Shown: positions 7,853 through 15,937, numbered from the stretch's first letter. The stretch: DNA of 39,149 nucleotides from Singulisphaera acidiphila DSM 18658 (GCF_000242455.2 NC_019894.1:1-39149), one strand, 5' to 3'. Program-made: numbers and translations. Notes: generated by a model not told the origin, from the sequence alone.

Positions 7853-7886
7853 AAGCCCCGGCTCTGCCCGGGGCTTCTCCTTTTTT
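7853..7886 (+). terminator. Rho-independent terminator
   Basis: AAGCCCCGG (7853-7861) pairs perfectly with CCGGGGCTT (7868-7876) around a 6-nt loop and is followed by CTCC and six T residues (7881-7886). This is a classic intrinsic terminator, 24 nt before the next start codon. Confidence 0.85.
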
Positions 7887-7909
7887 GCCCCTTGCGGAGG
7901 ACAATCGGC

Positions 7910-8356
7910 ATGAGCAACAGACAATATCGCAGTGCTGCCGCCGGCCTTAAAAAGGCGATGGAGCGCGGGCGATCGGCAGATGAGGCACTGGAAGAGTCGC
8001 AGCGGTTCGCTCAGGACGGTGTCAGGAAGTTTGGGCCGGCCTTCCTCGAACAGCTGGGCGAAGACTTCACGCTCGACGGCAACGGCGTGGTTCGCGTCAA
8101 GGGCATCGGTGCATGGTCGAACGGTTCGATGGAACTGCGATGGATGAGCGAGGCCGCCGCGGACGATGGATGGGACGCGGCAACCCTTGCCGGGTTCATG
8201 CAGTTCTGGCGCGACGAGGCTGGTCACGAGCCTGCGGCCGCGGTACAGGCGATCGTGCGTCGCATCGAATCGGACGACATTCGGGACTCCCAGGCGATCG
8301 CGGGCTTGCTTCTCGCCGAAGCCGAGCGAATCGAACTGGAGAGAGGCGCATCCTGA
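7910..8356 (+). CDS. hypothetical protein
   Basis: A 148-aa protein starting MSNRQYRSAAAGLKKAMERG with a GGAGG site 10 nt upstream. It is helical and Ala/Glu-rich; the only distinctive piece is a Trp-containing centre (GIGAWSNGSMELRWMSEAAA). No family recognised. It lies directly behind a strong terminator, so expression needs readthrough or its own promoter. Confidence 0.62.
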   Translation: MSNRQYRSAAAGLKKAMERGRSADEALEESQRFAQDGVRKFGPAFLEQLGEDFTLDGNGVVRVKGIGAWSNGSMELRWMSEAAADDGWDAATLAGFMQFWRDEAGHEPAAAVQAIVRRIESDDIRDSQAIAGLLLAEAERIELERGAS

Positions 8357-8385
8357 CACCTCACCTCAACCGAGGACTCCGACCC

Positions 8386-8568
8386 ATGGCCTTGGACGTC
8401 AAATCACTCAAGCCCGGCGACGAGGTCGGGGTCACCTGGCAATCTCTGGGTGGCCAGTGCAAATACTCGGAGCACGTTGAAGCCATAGAAGAAGACGGCA
8501 TGATCCGAGTGACAGGCCACGAATTGCCATTCTGGCCCGACGACGGCCGCGAGGTCGAGATCGTCTAG
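8386..8568 (+). CDS. small beta-rich hypothetical protein
   Basis: A 60-aa protein starting MALDVKSLKPGDEVGVTWQS with alternating strands ending GREVEIV, the pattern of a small SH3-like barrel. No family named. It starts 29 nt after the preceding gene behind CGAGGACTCCGACCC, and sits six nt before the next frame. Its composition matches its neighbours. Confidence 0.6.
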   Translation: MALDVKSLKPGDEVGVTWQSLGGQCKYSEHVEAIEEDGMIRVTGHELPFWPDDGREVEIV

Positions 8569-8574
8569 AATGGC

Positions 8575-9045
8575 GTGGTCAGGTCAAGCCCGAACGGCAC
8601 GCGACTGTGCGAGCCGACGGACGAAGGGCGAGCTAACTCGATCCGCAGTGACGTCGAGAGCAACCTGGACGCGATGGGGGACCGCCTGCACAACCTTTCC
8701 TTCGAAGATTTGAAGCGACTCGACGCGATGGTCAAGGGCTTGCTGGTCGAGTACCCGGAGCGCGCCGTGATCGAACTCCCGGTCGGCGAGGGTGACCAAC
8801 TGATCGCGCTACCGGCGACTCAGGGCGCGGCACGGCTTGACGCAAGCGAAGCGATCGACCGAGCAGTGGGCCTGTACTTCCGGTGGCACGAACGCGCCGG
8901 ACGGACCGCGGTGCAACCGAGCCGCGTGACATGCGAACTGATCGACAGCACGATCTACATCCGGAGCGGTGACCGCGACCTGGCCCGCTATCGCGTTTCG
9001 GGTGATGGCAAGATGAGGCGAATCTGGCCCAAAGCCGCGACTTGA
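8575..9045 (+). CDS. hypothetical protein, last gene of the cluster
   Basis: A 156-aa frame using GTG at 8575. The helical first half contains LSFEDLKRLDAMVKGLLVEY; the second half is strand-rich (TCELIDSTIYIRSGDRDLAR). The ribosome-binding site before GTG is poor, so the ATG at 8674 (MGDRLHNLSFEDL) is a real alternative and would give 123 aa. No family recognised. A GC hairpin at 9068 ends the cluster. Confidence 0.58.
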   Translation: MVRSSPNGTRLCEPTDEGRANSIRSDVESNLDAMGDRLHNLSFEDLKRLDAMVKGLLVEYPERAVIELPVGEGDQLIALPATQGAARLDASEAIDRAVGLYFRWHERAGRTAVQPSRVTCELIDSTIYIRSGDRDLARYRVSGDGKMRRIWPKAAT

Positions 9046-9067
9046 CCCACTGCTCATCCATGATTGC

Positions 9068-9086
9068 GGGCGCCCTGAAGGCGCCC
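9068..9086 (+). terminator. terminator-like hairpin ending the small-gene cluster
   Basis: GGGCGCC (9068-9074), loop CTGAA, GGCGCCC (9080-9086). It lies 23 nt after the last gene. The T-run is weak. Confidence 0.5.
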
Positions 9087-9307
9087 TCCTGAGTCCCTGT
9101 TGCGCCCCTCCCCTCGTCTGGTCTGGCAACGATCCGACGAGAGCGTTACCTTCCAGGCCCCATGGCAAGGAAAGGGAGCCAACGGCGCGAGTGATTCGAG
9201 TTCCTCTGGCCATGGAGCTCGCCAATGTCTTCCTGCTTGACCGATCCGACCCGCGTTGAGCAAGCGAAGGCAAGTCCGTCTCCCCTGCCCTACCCTCCAA
9301 ACATATA

Positions 9308-9350
9308 CGGGCCGCCCTCATCGGTAATGAGGGTGACCCGTTCTCTTTCC
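9308..9350 (+). terminator. terminator-like hairpin in a noncoding gap
   Basis: CGGG, then CCCTCAT (9315-9321), loop CGGTA, ATGAGGG (9327-9333), then CCCG, followed by TTCTCTTTCC. It resembles an intrinsic terminator although no gene directly precedes it, so a short untranslated RNA ending here is possible. The rest of 9087-9479 shows nothing I can support. Confidence 0.45.
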
Positions 9351-9479
9351 CATCAAGTTGCCTCGTTGCTGCAACGCGATAACAAGCGTGGCAACCAAGT
9401 GAACGATTGGATAGGATCGGTTCACAGAAAAGTTCACTCAATGCTTGAGCGACCAATGACGTTTACAGGAGAATCCGAC

Positions 9480-10127
9480 ATGTCGAAAGAAGATGGGCCG
9501 GCGTTGCTGGCGGTAGCGTCATTCGTCGTTTCGGCGATCTCGCTAGTGAGCTCCTGGGAAGCAAATCATATCGCCAAGCAGTCATACGAGCGTTCAACGG
9601 GTCGCGTACTCCCTTATTTTCACGTTAACTGCAAAACAAATCACGTGCTGATAGTTGACGGAGCTCCCAGTGACCCCGGGACCGTGCCCGTGCTGATCCA
9701 CAACGACGGCTCGGAGTCGATCCAAGGCGTCCGGCTCGAGATCTCGATGGATATCGCATGGGGCGGCAATGGTGCCTACAACCAAACAATTCCCCCGACC
9801 CAATTCACGCACGAGTTCAGCGAGATACTCCAGCCAGGAAGTACGGCTTCCCTTGATATCCTTCCCGAGGTTATCAAGCATGCGAAAGGGATCAAAATTC
9901 CTCGGGGAATCGACCAATCGTATTGGACGGCGTGCTCGGTCTCATGTTCGGCGAAGCTCGTCGGCGAATCGCACTTCGCATCGGCAGTCAAAGACAACGG
10001 TTATCGCACCAACAACTGCTCCTTTGGCCTGACGTGGCAACCCACGGCAAAATCGAATCCGAGCCCGCTCAATTTTGGCGTCAACCTGGGGACGCCCGAG
10101 AAGGTGCGAGCCGCGCCAAATCGCTGA
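9480..10127 (+). CDS. membrane-anchored protein with a beta-rich soluble domain
   Basis: A 215-aa protein. Residues about 8-25 form one membrane segment (LLAVASFVVSAISLVSSW); the rest is soluble and strand-rich (VPVLIHNDGSESIQGVRLEI). I chose the ATG at 9480 because AGGAG lies just upstream; in-frame codons before it have no ribosome-binding site. Topology and a short ESI...RLEIS motif resemble the protein at 17146. No family recognised. It sits directly upstream of the partition locus and is transcribed with it. Confidence 0.66.
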   Translation: MSKEDGPALLAVASFVVSAISLVSSWEANHIAKQSYERSTGRVLPYFHVNCKTNHVLIVDGAPSDPGTVPVLIHNDGSESIQGVRLEISMDIAWGGNGAYNQTIPPTQFTHEFSEILQPGSTASLDILPEVIKHAKGIKIPRGIDQSYWTACSVSCSAKLVGESHFASAVKDNGYRTNNCSFGLTWQPTAKSNPSPLNFGVNLGTPEKVRAAPNR

Positions 10128-10188
10128 CGCACCTGACTCTTGCTGTTGGCTCCCTGCTCTGCCCATTCGCCGCTGCCCCATTCTTCCT

Positions 10189-10203
10189 GTTGCACTGTGC
10201 ACC
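10189..10203 (+). promoter_or_regulatory. parS-like site 1
   Basis: GTTGCACTGTGCACC. The core TGCAC-N-GTGCA is a perfect palindrome. It lies upstream of parA, 36 bp centre to centre from site 2. Confidence 0.8.
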
Positions 10204-10224
10204 GGCTCGCCGATAAGCAACCTT

Positions 10225-10239
10225 GTTGCACGGTGCACC
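10225..10239 (+). promoter_or_regulatory. parS-like site 2
   Basis: GTTGCACGGTGCACC, identical to site 4 read on the other strand and differing from site 1 only at the central base. It ends 25 nt before the parA start, a position where ParB or ParA binding could also repress the operon. Confidence 0.82.
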
Positions 10240-10264
10240 ACCGCCGATTTACAGGGAGGGACCC

Positions 10265-11074
10265 TTGGCCGTAATCACGCTCTTGAACCAAAAGGGAGGG
10301 GTGGGCAAGACGTCGACCTGCCACCACCTCGCCGGGACACTCGCCCAGATGGGCCGGCGCGTCCTCTTGCTCGACAACGATCCCCAGAGCTCCCTCTCTC
10401 AGGGCCTCTGGGGACCGACGACAACCCGGGCGCTCGACCCCTCGGAAACGCTAGCCTCTGTCTACTCTGGGGACGTCTTCCCTGAACAGGTCATACGTCC
10501 GTCCGGCATCACCGGCATCGACCTGGTGGCCGGCTCCCGAGCCGTCAATGACTGGAACCTGCCCCGGCCGTACGAAGCCCCGTACGAGGCTCAGAATTGC
10601 CTGCGGGAATTCCTCGAGCCGATCCGCGACGGCTATGACTTCGTGTTGATCGACTGTCCCCCGAACCTCTGCTTGTGTTCGTGGGCGTCTCTGATCGCGA
10701 GCGACTCGCTGGTCGTCCCGCTCCAGGCCGAGGACTACGGCGCCCAGGGGATCATGGACGTCCAGGATTCGGTGGGAATGGTGACCGCCGGACCGAATCC
10801 GTCACTACGACTACTCGGTTACTTGATCACGATGTTCAACGCGCGGAAGACGATCCACCAGATGTACGCCAAGCAGCTTCGGGAGCTCTACGGCGACGAC
10901 GTCTTCACCGCGGTCATTCCCCACGCGGCCGACTATCCCGAAGCGATCGCGTACCGCAAGCCGGTGGCAATGTACAAGCCTCGCTCGGCGGCGGCCAAAG
11001 CGATCAAGGCGCTGGCCGAAGAAGTCGAGTCCCGCCTGGTGGTGCACGGTGCAACGCAAGAGGAGGCCGCCTGA
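10265..11074 (+). CDS. parA: ParA-type partition ATPase
   Basis: A 269-aa Walker-type ATPase that, with ParB and parS, segregates the replicon. The deviant Walker A KGGVGKTS covers residues 10-17, DNDPQ follows at about 37-41, and the Walker B strand FVLIDCPP ends near 130. There is no N-terminal HTH, so it is the short type. The start is TTG at 10265, chosen because the family begins AVITLLNQKGG and GGAGGG lies just upstream. parB starts one base after its stop. The 3' end contains parS-like site 3, encoding VVHGAT. Confidence 0.95.
   Translation: MAVITLLNQKGGVGKTSTCHHLAGTLAQMGRRVLLLDNDPQSSLSQGLWGPTTTRALDPSETLASVYSGDVFPEQVIRPSGITGIDLVAGSRAVNDWNLPRPYEAPYEAQNCLREFLEPIRDGYDFVLIDCPPNLCLCSWASLIASDSLVVPLQAEDYGAQGIMDVQDSVGMVTAGPNPSLRLLGYLITMFNARKTIHQMYAKQLRELYGDDVFTAVIPHAADYPEAIAYRKPVAMYKPRSAAAKAIKALAEEVESRLVVHGATQEEAA
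11041..11055 (-). promoter_or_regulatory. parS-like site 3, inside parA
   Basis: On the minus strand this reads GTTGCACCGTGCACC, the same 15-mer as sites 1, 2 and 4 apart from the central base. It is embedded in the last codons of parA. Confidence 0.8.
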
Positions 11075-11075
11075 A

Positions 11076-12011
11076 ATGGGCAAGCTCGAAGAGATGATGC
11101 GCGGCGCTGGGACGAACGTCGGCGAGTCGATGGGAGCTGGTCGTCAGTCCCCCTCGGTGCACCGTGCAACAGCCCCGGCTTTCGGCGGTGTCCCGGCGCG
11201 ACTGCAAGGGGTGCTCAAGGCGAAAGACACCGCCGAGATCCCGGTCGACCGGATCCAGCCCGACCCCGACCAGCCGCGCGAGGAGTTCGACGAAACCGCG
11301 CTGGACCACCTCGCCGAATCGCTCAAGACCCGCGGCCAACTTCAGCCAATCCGGGTCCGCTGGGATGAAGGGCAGGGGACCTATGTCGTGGTCGCGGGAG
11401 AACGCCGCTGGCGGGCTGCGGTGCGAGCGGAGCTCAAGACGATGACCTGCGTGATCCAGGATGGGGTCCTCGCCCCAGGTGAGATGCTCGCGATCCAACT
11501 GGTCGAGAACCTGATCCGGGAAGATCTCAAGCCGATCGAGCAGGCCAAAGCCTATCGTTCTCTCATGGAGCTCAACGGCTGGTCGGCCCGGCAGGTCGCG
11601 CGGGAGTTGGCGATCGACCACACCGGGGTGACTCGGGCGCTGGCCCTGCTCGAACTCCCCGCGGCCGTCCAGGCCCAGGTCGAGGAGGGAGCCCTCCCTC
11701 CGGCGACGGCGTACGAGGTGAGCAAGCTCGAGGACCCCGAGCAACAGCGCGAGGTTGCCGCCCTCGTCGTCCAGGATGGCCTGAGCCGAGCCGAAACCGT
11801 CGAACGGGTCCGTCAGGTCGCCAAGGCCCCGAAGAAGGGCAGGGGGGTCGCCAAGGCTGGTCCGCCACGGCCACGCACGTTCCGGGTCGGCGGGGGGAAG
11901 GTCGTCCTCGAGCCGAAGAAGGTCGGCGCTGAGGCCATGCTGGCGATGGTCGAAGAGGTGGCGGCCATGCTTCGGGCTGAACTTGAGCCAAAGGAGCAGG
12001 AAGCAGCTTGA
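11076..12011 (+). CDS. parB: ParB-type partition protein
   Basis: A 311-aa ParB. After a short N-terminal tail, the ParB/Srx nuclease-like domain starts near residue 54 (IPVDRIQPDPDQPRE) with GERRWRAA at about 108-115, the signature of the CTP-binding fold. An HTH follows at about 169-195 (WSARQVARELAIDHTGVTRA), and the C-terminus is a dimerisation-like segment ending EPKEQEAA. AGGAGG lies before the ATG at 11076. Codons 27-33 (SVHRATA) contain parS-like site 4. It should bind the four 15-bp sites here. Confidence 0.95.
   Translation: MGKLEEMMRGAGTNVGESMGAGRQSPSVHRATAPAFGGVPARLQGVLKAKDTAEIPVDRIQPDPDQPREEFDETALDHLAESLKTRGQLQPIRVRWDEGQGTYVVVAGERRWRAAVRAELKTMTCVIQDGVLAPGEMLAIQLVENLIREDLKPIEQAKAYRSLMELNGWSARQVARELAIDHTGVTRALALLELPAAVQAQVEEGALPPATAYEVSKLEDPEQQREVAALVVQDGLSRAETVERVRQVAKAPKKGRGVAKAGPPRPRTFRVGGGKVVLEPKKVGAEAMLAMVEEVAAMLRAELEPKEQEAA
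11156..11170 (-). promoter_or_regulatory. parS-like site 4, inside parB
   Basis: On the minus strand this is GTTGCACGGTGCACC, identical to site 2. It lies in codons 27-32 of parB, 115 bp centre to centre from site 3. Confidence 0.82.
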
Positions 12012-12039
12012 GTCCAAGTCGACGGACAAGGAGATGAGG

Positions 12040-12660
12040 ATGATGAAAATCGAAGCAGGCGGTTTTTATGCCGGCAATCACGACCTCTATGTCCGAGAAA
12101 TCCTCGATATCTTCGGCCCGACCGTCAGCTTCTTTGAGCATGCTTTCCGAGGTGGTACGGTCCCCTATGGTTTCAAAAACAACGTTCGCGGCAGCTTCCA
12201 ACGATGGATCGTTCGGGAATGCACGGCCGAGGAGATCGCCGAGATCATCCAGAATGATTTTGGCCGCAAGACGGTAGCCCCGATGGCTCCGGATGCTTCC
12301 CAAAGTGTCGGTAGGCTTCAGATTGTGGAGGGGAGAGCCTACACCAACCGGCTGGGCCGCTTTGCCCGTGAGATCACGAGGCTGGCTGGTCTGAGAGTTA
12401 CCCATCGGCTCTTCGATCTTTCGGACGGTCAGGCCCAGAACGAACCGACCGAATCGCACATCACATCGTTCCGGAATTGGGCCACTCGCCCCTGTACACA
12501 CGAAGAATCGGCCCGATTGGATCGGAGCACGTCTGCCGCGAATGTCGCATCGTTCGGAGAACTGGCGTCCCAAATGCTCGCCCTCGCAACAGTCTCCGAT
12601 GACCAACTTTTAGCCGAGGTGCGTCGCCGGGACCTGCCGGCCCGGGTGGATGGATCCTGA
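12040..12660 (+). CDS. hypothetical protein of the partition operon
   Basis: A 206-aa protein starting MMKIEAGGFYAGNHDLYVRE. The first 75 residues form a compact unit (FEHAFRGGTVPYGFKNNVRG, then FQRWIVRECTAEEIAEIIQN) resembling small surface-exchange domains seen on mobile elements; the remainder is helical. The ATG at 12040 is preferred because AAGGAG lies six nt upstream, although 12034 and 12043 are in frame. It follows parB by 28 nt on the same strand and is probably co-transcribed. Function unknown. Confidence 0.65.
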   Translation: MMKIEAGGFYAGNHDLYVREILDIFGPTVSFFEHAFRGGTVPYGFKNNVRGSFQRWIVRECTAEEIAEIIQNDFGRKTVAPMAPDASQSVGRLQIVEGRAYTNRLGRFAREITRLAGLRVTHRLFDLSDGQAQNEPTESHITSFRNWATRPCTHEESARLDRSTSAANVASFGELASQMLALATVSDDQLLAEVRRRDLPARVDGS

Positions 12661-12738
12661 GGGGTCTGCTCGAGCGGGGGATACAGCCAGGCGAATGAAT
12701 CGTTCCGAAGCATTCATGGAAGAAGGAGAGGTCTCGTG

Positions 12739-13431
12739 ATGGAAACGCAGGGATCCAGAGAAGTAGAAATGGCCATCCGTGCCGGCCTGGCGGCGCCGAA
12801 AGTCCTGGCAGCCCTCAAGGGGTTGCTCGCCCTGGAAGCCGAGAATACCAGGCAATGCGGCTCTGACATCGAGTATTTGCGAGAACGGCTGCGTGAGGAT
12901 TCTCGCATTGCCAACGCACAGGGTGCCATCGCCTACTTGGAAGGAACCGTCGCACCTGAGGAACCCATCTTTGGATGGTCGATCCGCGGGGCAATCCATG
13001 AACTGCCTGATCGAGAGTGTGCCGCGTTCGAGAAAGCCGGGATCATGACCATTGGCGATCTCCTGGCCTACGCTCCCGAAGAACTGATAGTGCTCGAAGG
13101 GGTTGGGCTGAGGGGATTGTATGCGGTCGAGCTGGCCCTGGAGCGATCCCACGGCATGAAGCTTGCCCGGCCGGCGACCGGTCCATCACCGGACCACCAA
13201 TTGTTCACCATGTCATATGACGTTGTCCTCAGAAACGAACCGAGAAGGCTCCCGGACGCGTTGGAAGATGCAGGCATCAAGACAGTCGGTGATCTCTTGG
13301 AATGGACAGTCGAGGAACTCATCGAACTCGAAGGCATCGGGTCGGTGGCCATTGCTTGCATCGAGGATGGCCTGCGGTATTTCGGTCTCGAGCTAGCGAG
13401 CGCGGACGAGAGAGAAGCAGTGACCGCTTGA
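12739..13431 (+). CDS. protein with two RNA-polymerase alpha-CTD-like domains
   Basis: A 230-aa protein. The N-terminal third is helical (VLAALKGLLALEAENTRQCG). Two related modules follow: FEKAGIMTIGDLLAYAPEEL with LEGVGLRGL near residues 100-135, and LEDAGIKTVGDLLEWTVEEL with LEGIGSVAI near 178-215. The pattern (AGI.T.GDLL....EEL..L.G.G) is that of the alpha-CTD / helix-hairpin-helix fold, which in RNA polymerase binds UP-element DNA and activators. Here it is free of the polymerase subunit. AAGGAGAG precedes the start; GTG at 12736 is an in-frame alternative. It ends the partition-region transcript. Confidence 0.72.
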   Translation: METQGSREVEMAIRAGLAAPKVLAALKGLLALEAENTRQCGSDIEYLRERLREDSRIANAQGAIAYLEGTVAPEEPIFGWSIRGAIHELPDRECAAFEKAGIMTIGDLLAYAPEELIVLEGVGLRGLYAVELALERSHGMKLARPATGPSPDHQLFTMSYDVVLRNEPRRLPDALEDAGIKTVGDLLEWTVEELIELEGIGSVAIACIEDGLRYFGLELASADEREAVTA

Positions 13432-13440
13432 AGGAGATAG

Positions 13441-13472
13441 CCGGCCGCCCGCGCGACTCCGCGGGCAGCCGG
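13441..13472. terminator. bidirectional terminator hairpin
   Basis: CCGGC plus GCCCGCG (13441-13453) pairs with CGCGGGC plus GCCGG (13460-13472), with one C/A mismatch between the two stems and a 6-nt loop. It lies between two convergent genes (stops at 13431 and 13480). Confidence 0.6.
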
Positions 13473-13479
13473 TCGTGAA

Positions 13480-13824
13480 TCAGAGCCCCAACAAGAAACG
13501 AAGGCGTTCCTCCACGCCTGCAAGAGTACTCGACGAGACGGCGCCCCATCTCTGGGCAAGCCGTTCCTTGGAGATCGAACGCATTGCTTCGCACATTACG
13601 AAGCTCTTGGCGTCGAGTCCGCCTTCGGGCGGGGCGATTGGAACGTGAGAACGGACTTTCCTGTCCGTACTGGAAATCGGGATCACAACCACAAGTTGGG
13701 CAGGTCCCTGGTTGAACGGGTCAACCGAGATGACCAGGGCAGGTCGTCGGCCTGCCTGTTCGCGGCCCTTCGTCGGATCGAGATCCACCATCCAGATTTC
13801 GCCCCGCATCGGTGTGGGATTCAT
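13480..13824 (-). CDS. mazF: MazF/PemK-family toxin
   Basis: A 114-aa endoribonuclease toxin of the MazF/PemK family. It shows the family start (MRGEIWMVDLDPTKGREQAG), the RPALVIS strand, and the VVVIPISST segment with the conserved Thr/Ser, followed by SFVMCEAMRSISKERL. MazF cleaves mRNA at short specific sequences; the specificity here is unknown. The antitoxin gene lies six nt upstream, giving the usual antitoxin-first order. Confidence 0.9.
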   Translation of the reverse strand: MNPTPMRGEIWMVDLDPTKGREQAGRRPALVISVDPFNQGPAQLVVVIPISSTDRKVRSHVPIAPPEGGLDAKSFVMCEAMRSISKERLAQRWGAVSSSTLAGVEERLRFLLGL

Positions 13825-13830
13825 GGGTTG

Positions 13831-14076
13831 TCAGTCCAGGCCATCGGCAAGCGTGGCGTCCCACGCTTCTCGCTCTTGTTGTTCCTCCGCCCAAGCCTCC
13901 GCATTCTCTCGCAAGGCTGCAAAGTCAGCGTTAAGGCCCTCCAGGAATCGCTTTCGTCTGTATTCCTGGATTGCCTTGTCGAGGACTTCAGTCATCGGCT
14001 CGTCAACCTCTTCCGATAGAGCGCGGAGGGTCGCATGGGCGGAACGACTAATACGAACAGTCAACGACATTTCCAT
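13831..14076 (-). CDS. ribbon-helix-helix antitoxin, MazE-like
   Basis: An 81-aa antitoxin. SLTVRISRSAHATLRALSEE followed by MTEVLDKAIQEYRRKRFLEG is a ribbon-helix-helix DNA-binding unit, and the acidic C-terminal tail (AWAEEQQEREAWDATLADGL) is the part expected to wrap MazF. It starts at the ATG at 14076; a second ATG two codons later is possible. Toxin and antitoxin are six nt apart. It probably represses its own promoter. Confidence 0.85.
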   Translation of the reverse strand: MEMSLTVRISRSAHATLRALSEEVDEPMTEVLDKAIQEYRRKRFLEGLNADFAALRENAEAWAEEQQEREAWDATLADGLD

Positions 14077-14243
14077 GAGTCTTTAATTCCTGGCTCCAGG
14101 TACTTCGCTTCATCGCGGGTCGACCCGGGGCCTTGTGAAGCGCGGTCATCGCGCCATCTCCAAGCTGCAGGACTCAAGAATTCTCCTCCACGGACGCGAT
14201 GAACGTTGTCGCGCAAACGCTCACCACTAATCCGTGCACTTTA

Positions 14244-14272
14244 CTGTATACAGAGTTGACTACAAAATCAAC
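14244..14272 (-). promoter_or_regulatory. possible promoter/operator upstream of the mazEF-like module
   Basis: Two inverted repeats sit side by side: CTGTATACAG (14244-14253) and GTTGA...TCAAC (14255-14259 and 14268-14272). Read toward the antitoxin they contain TTGATT and TATACA with a short 15-nt spacer. They lie about 168 nt upstream of the antitoxin start. The rest of 14077-14418 holds no supported gene. Confidence 0.35.
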
Positions 14273-14418
14273 GCTATTACTGGGAATCGATCGATTTCGC
14301 TGCTGGTGAGGCACGCCATCGGGTGGGCTGTGCCCAAGCGGGGTCCGACCTGGCTTCGCCCAACTCCCGTGCATCGACCACCCAGGTTCTGACTCCAGGA
14401 GGACGGCGGCGGGCGAGC

Positions 14419-15230
14419 CTACTCCGATTTCACCGTCAGCTTATCCGTCCGGCTCATACTGACGGTCGTCGATCCGCCCTTGAGTCGCTGAGCGGTGCCG
14501 AGCGCCTTCAGGGCCGAGAGGAAGCGATTGTGAGCCCGGTCAATCCGGCGTTGCTGGAGCTCGCGCATCTGGGCGGAGATGTCCTTGCCCCGGCCGTCCA
14601 TCTCGACCTTCTCGGCGTCGTGGATGGCCAGCCAGCAGGCGACGGCCCGCTCGACGAGCAACCGCTCCAGGGGCGTGGCGTCGGGCGGGGTCAGCTCCTG
14701 CTCGAGGTCGGAGATCGTGGCCTTCATCACCTCCTGGCCAAGGAGGTTCGGCCCGGAAAGGGATTGAATGATATGGCTGCGGAGCGCCCATCCGGGGTTG
14801 CCAACCGCCTCCATGAAGTATTTCCGCCGTGGTCCGCTGAGTATCGCCCGGATGTCGGGCAGGGCGGTCCGGTCGCCCGCCTCGGCGAGACGGATGATCG
14901 CGTTCACTTCAGCCGTCGTGAATTCTCGAGGCTTGCGCACGGGAGTCGCGGTCGAGGTAACATCAATTGGTTGCATTTCGGTCGCGGTCGCTCGACCCAT
15001 CCTCCACTCTCCTCTTGCATGCTGGTGATACCCCGCCGCGGTCAGGCTCGCCCTGAACACCGCCTCCACTGCCCGGCAATAGCCGATAAGTGGACAGTCC
15101 GTCTCGATGAGCACGCGGAGGCCGAGCCTCCCGAGGGTCCGCCTCCTTCGTAACGTGACCGCACCTGGGTGCCCTTGCGGATCGACCGATAGTAATATTT
15201 CCGCCCGTTGCGTCTTGTCTTCCATCCCAC
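14419..15230 (-). pseudogene. frameshifted copy of the MGWK...YYY family gene
   Basis: The N-terminus (from GTG at 15230: MGWKTRRNGRKYYYRSIRKG, then SRYEGGG) and the rest (VEAVFRASLTAAGYHQHARG to TTVSMSRTDKLTVKSE) lie in different frames. The intact gene at 22841-23713 has the same two parts in one frame, with about 35 more residues between them. So this copy lost that segment and shifted frame near 15130. The upstream sequence (CCTACAG after the start on the plus strand) is also conserved between the two loci. The C-terminal frame is still open and could be expressed only from an internal start. Confidence 0.75.
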
Positions 15231-15499
15231 GGCGTTGCCCTACAGTTTGTCGCTTGCGCCGGATAGGGTCGCTCGATCGTTCCCGGCTCTCTGTTCATAA
15301 TTTCACTGGCCGTTGCATCTAAGATTATAAAATTGATTGTGCTGCGTCTAGAATATGGTTGCTCAATAGTATCATCGATTCCCGGAAACTGACGATGACA
15401 GACGTTGTCGTGTAGGACCTGGATGAGAGGCGATAAGGCCGAGGGCTTTGACTCTTCCCCTAAACGCCAGGACTCGACTGGGTACGGAGGCTCATTTCG

Positions 15500-15937
15500 A
15501 TGACGGTCAAGGATGTGGCCAAAGAGCTTGAAATCTCGCTCGCGAATGTTTACGCCCTGTGCCGTACGGGCCAGATCCCTCACGTCCGAGTCGGCGCCAA
15601 CGGGGCGGGGATCCGGATCCTCCGCGCCGACCTCGACGCGTTCCTCTCGTCGCGCCGCGTCGGTCTGGCCGTGAAAGAAAAGGCCGCCCGCTCCTCGAGG
15701 AAGCCGAGCGGCCCCTCGGTGTTCAAGGTTTTGGACACCGAACAGTTGCGCGAAACATGGACTGCTCAAGGTGTGATACCTCGCCAGCCATGTGGAGATA
15801 GTGCTCGGTCCCCTATCGTGCTCAAGCATCTCGACGGCGAGAAATTGCTTGCTGCATGGGCGGCAGAAGATGCGCTGGATCCCCAGGCAAGGGAGAATAA
15901 GGCAACGAAGTCTCCCCGAGGAGAACGCCAGGGATGA
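15500..15937 (+). CDS. excisionase-type HTH protein (HTH_17-like)
   Basis: A 145-aa protein. Residues 1-50 form an excisionase/MerR-type winged helix: MTVKDVAKELEISLANVYAL, then GQIPHVRVG and a wing with ILRADLDAFL. The rest has two similar short segments, VFKVLDTEQLRETWTAQG and VLKHLDGEKLLAAWAAED, an internal repeat of about 18 residues. The start has GGAGG upstream. Its stop overlaps the next start (ATGA at 15934). It is the first of three same-strand genes with this fold, so the trio may work together on one DNA region. Confidence 0.75.
   Translation: MTVKDVAKELEISLANVYALCRTGQIPHVRVGANGAGIRILRADLDAFLSSRRVGLAVKEKAARSSRKPSGPSVFKVLDTEQLRETWTAQGVIPRQPCGDSARSPIVLKHLDGEKLLAAWAAEDALDPQARENKATKSPRGERQG

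Noticed and set aside
5514..7886. Hairpins between small genes as integron attC sites
   Set aside because: They have no conserved R/L box sequences, differ from one another and two have T-runs, so they are better explained as terminators. No integron integrase is present.
11004..12029. Long minus-strand open frame of 341 codons opposite parB
   Set aside because: Antisense shadow of a GC-rich gene; parB is certain and the antisense protein has no sensible composition.
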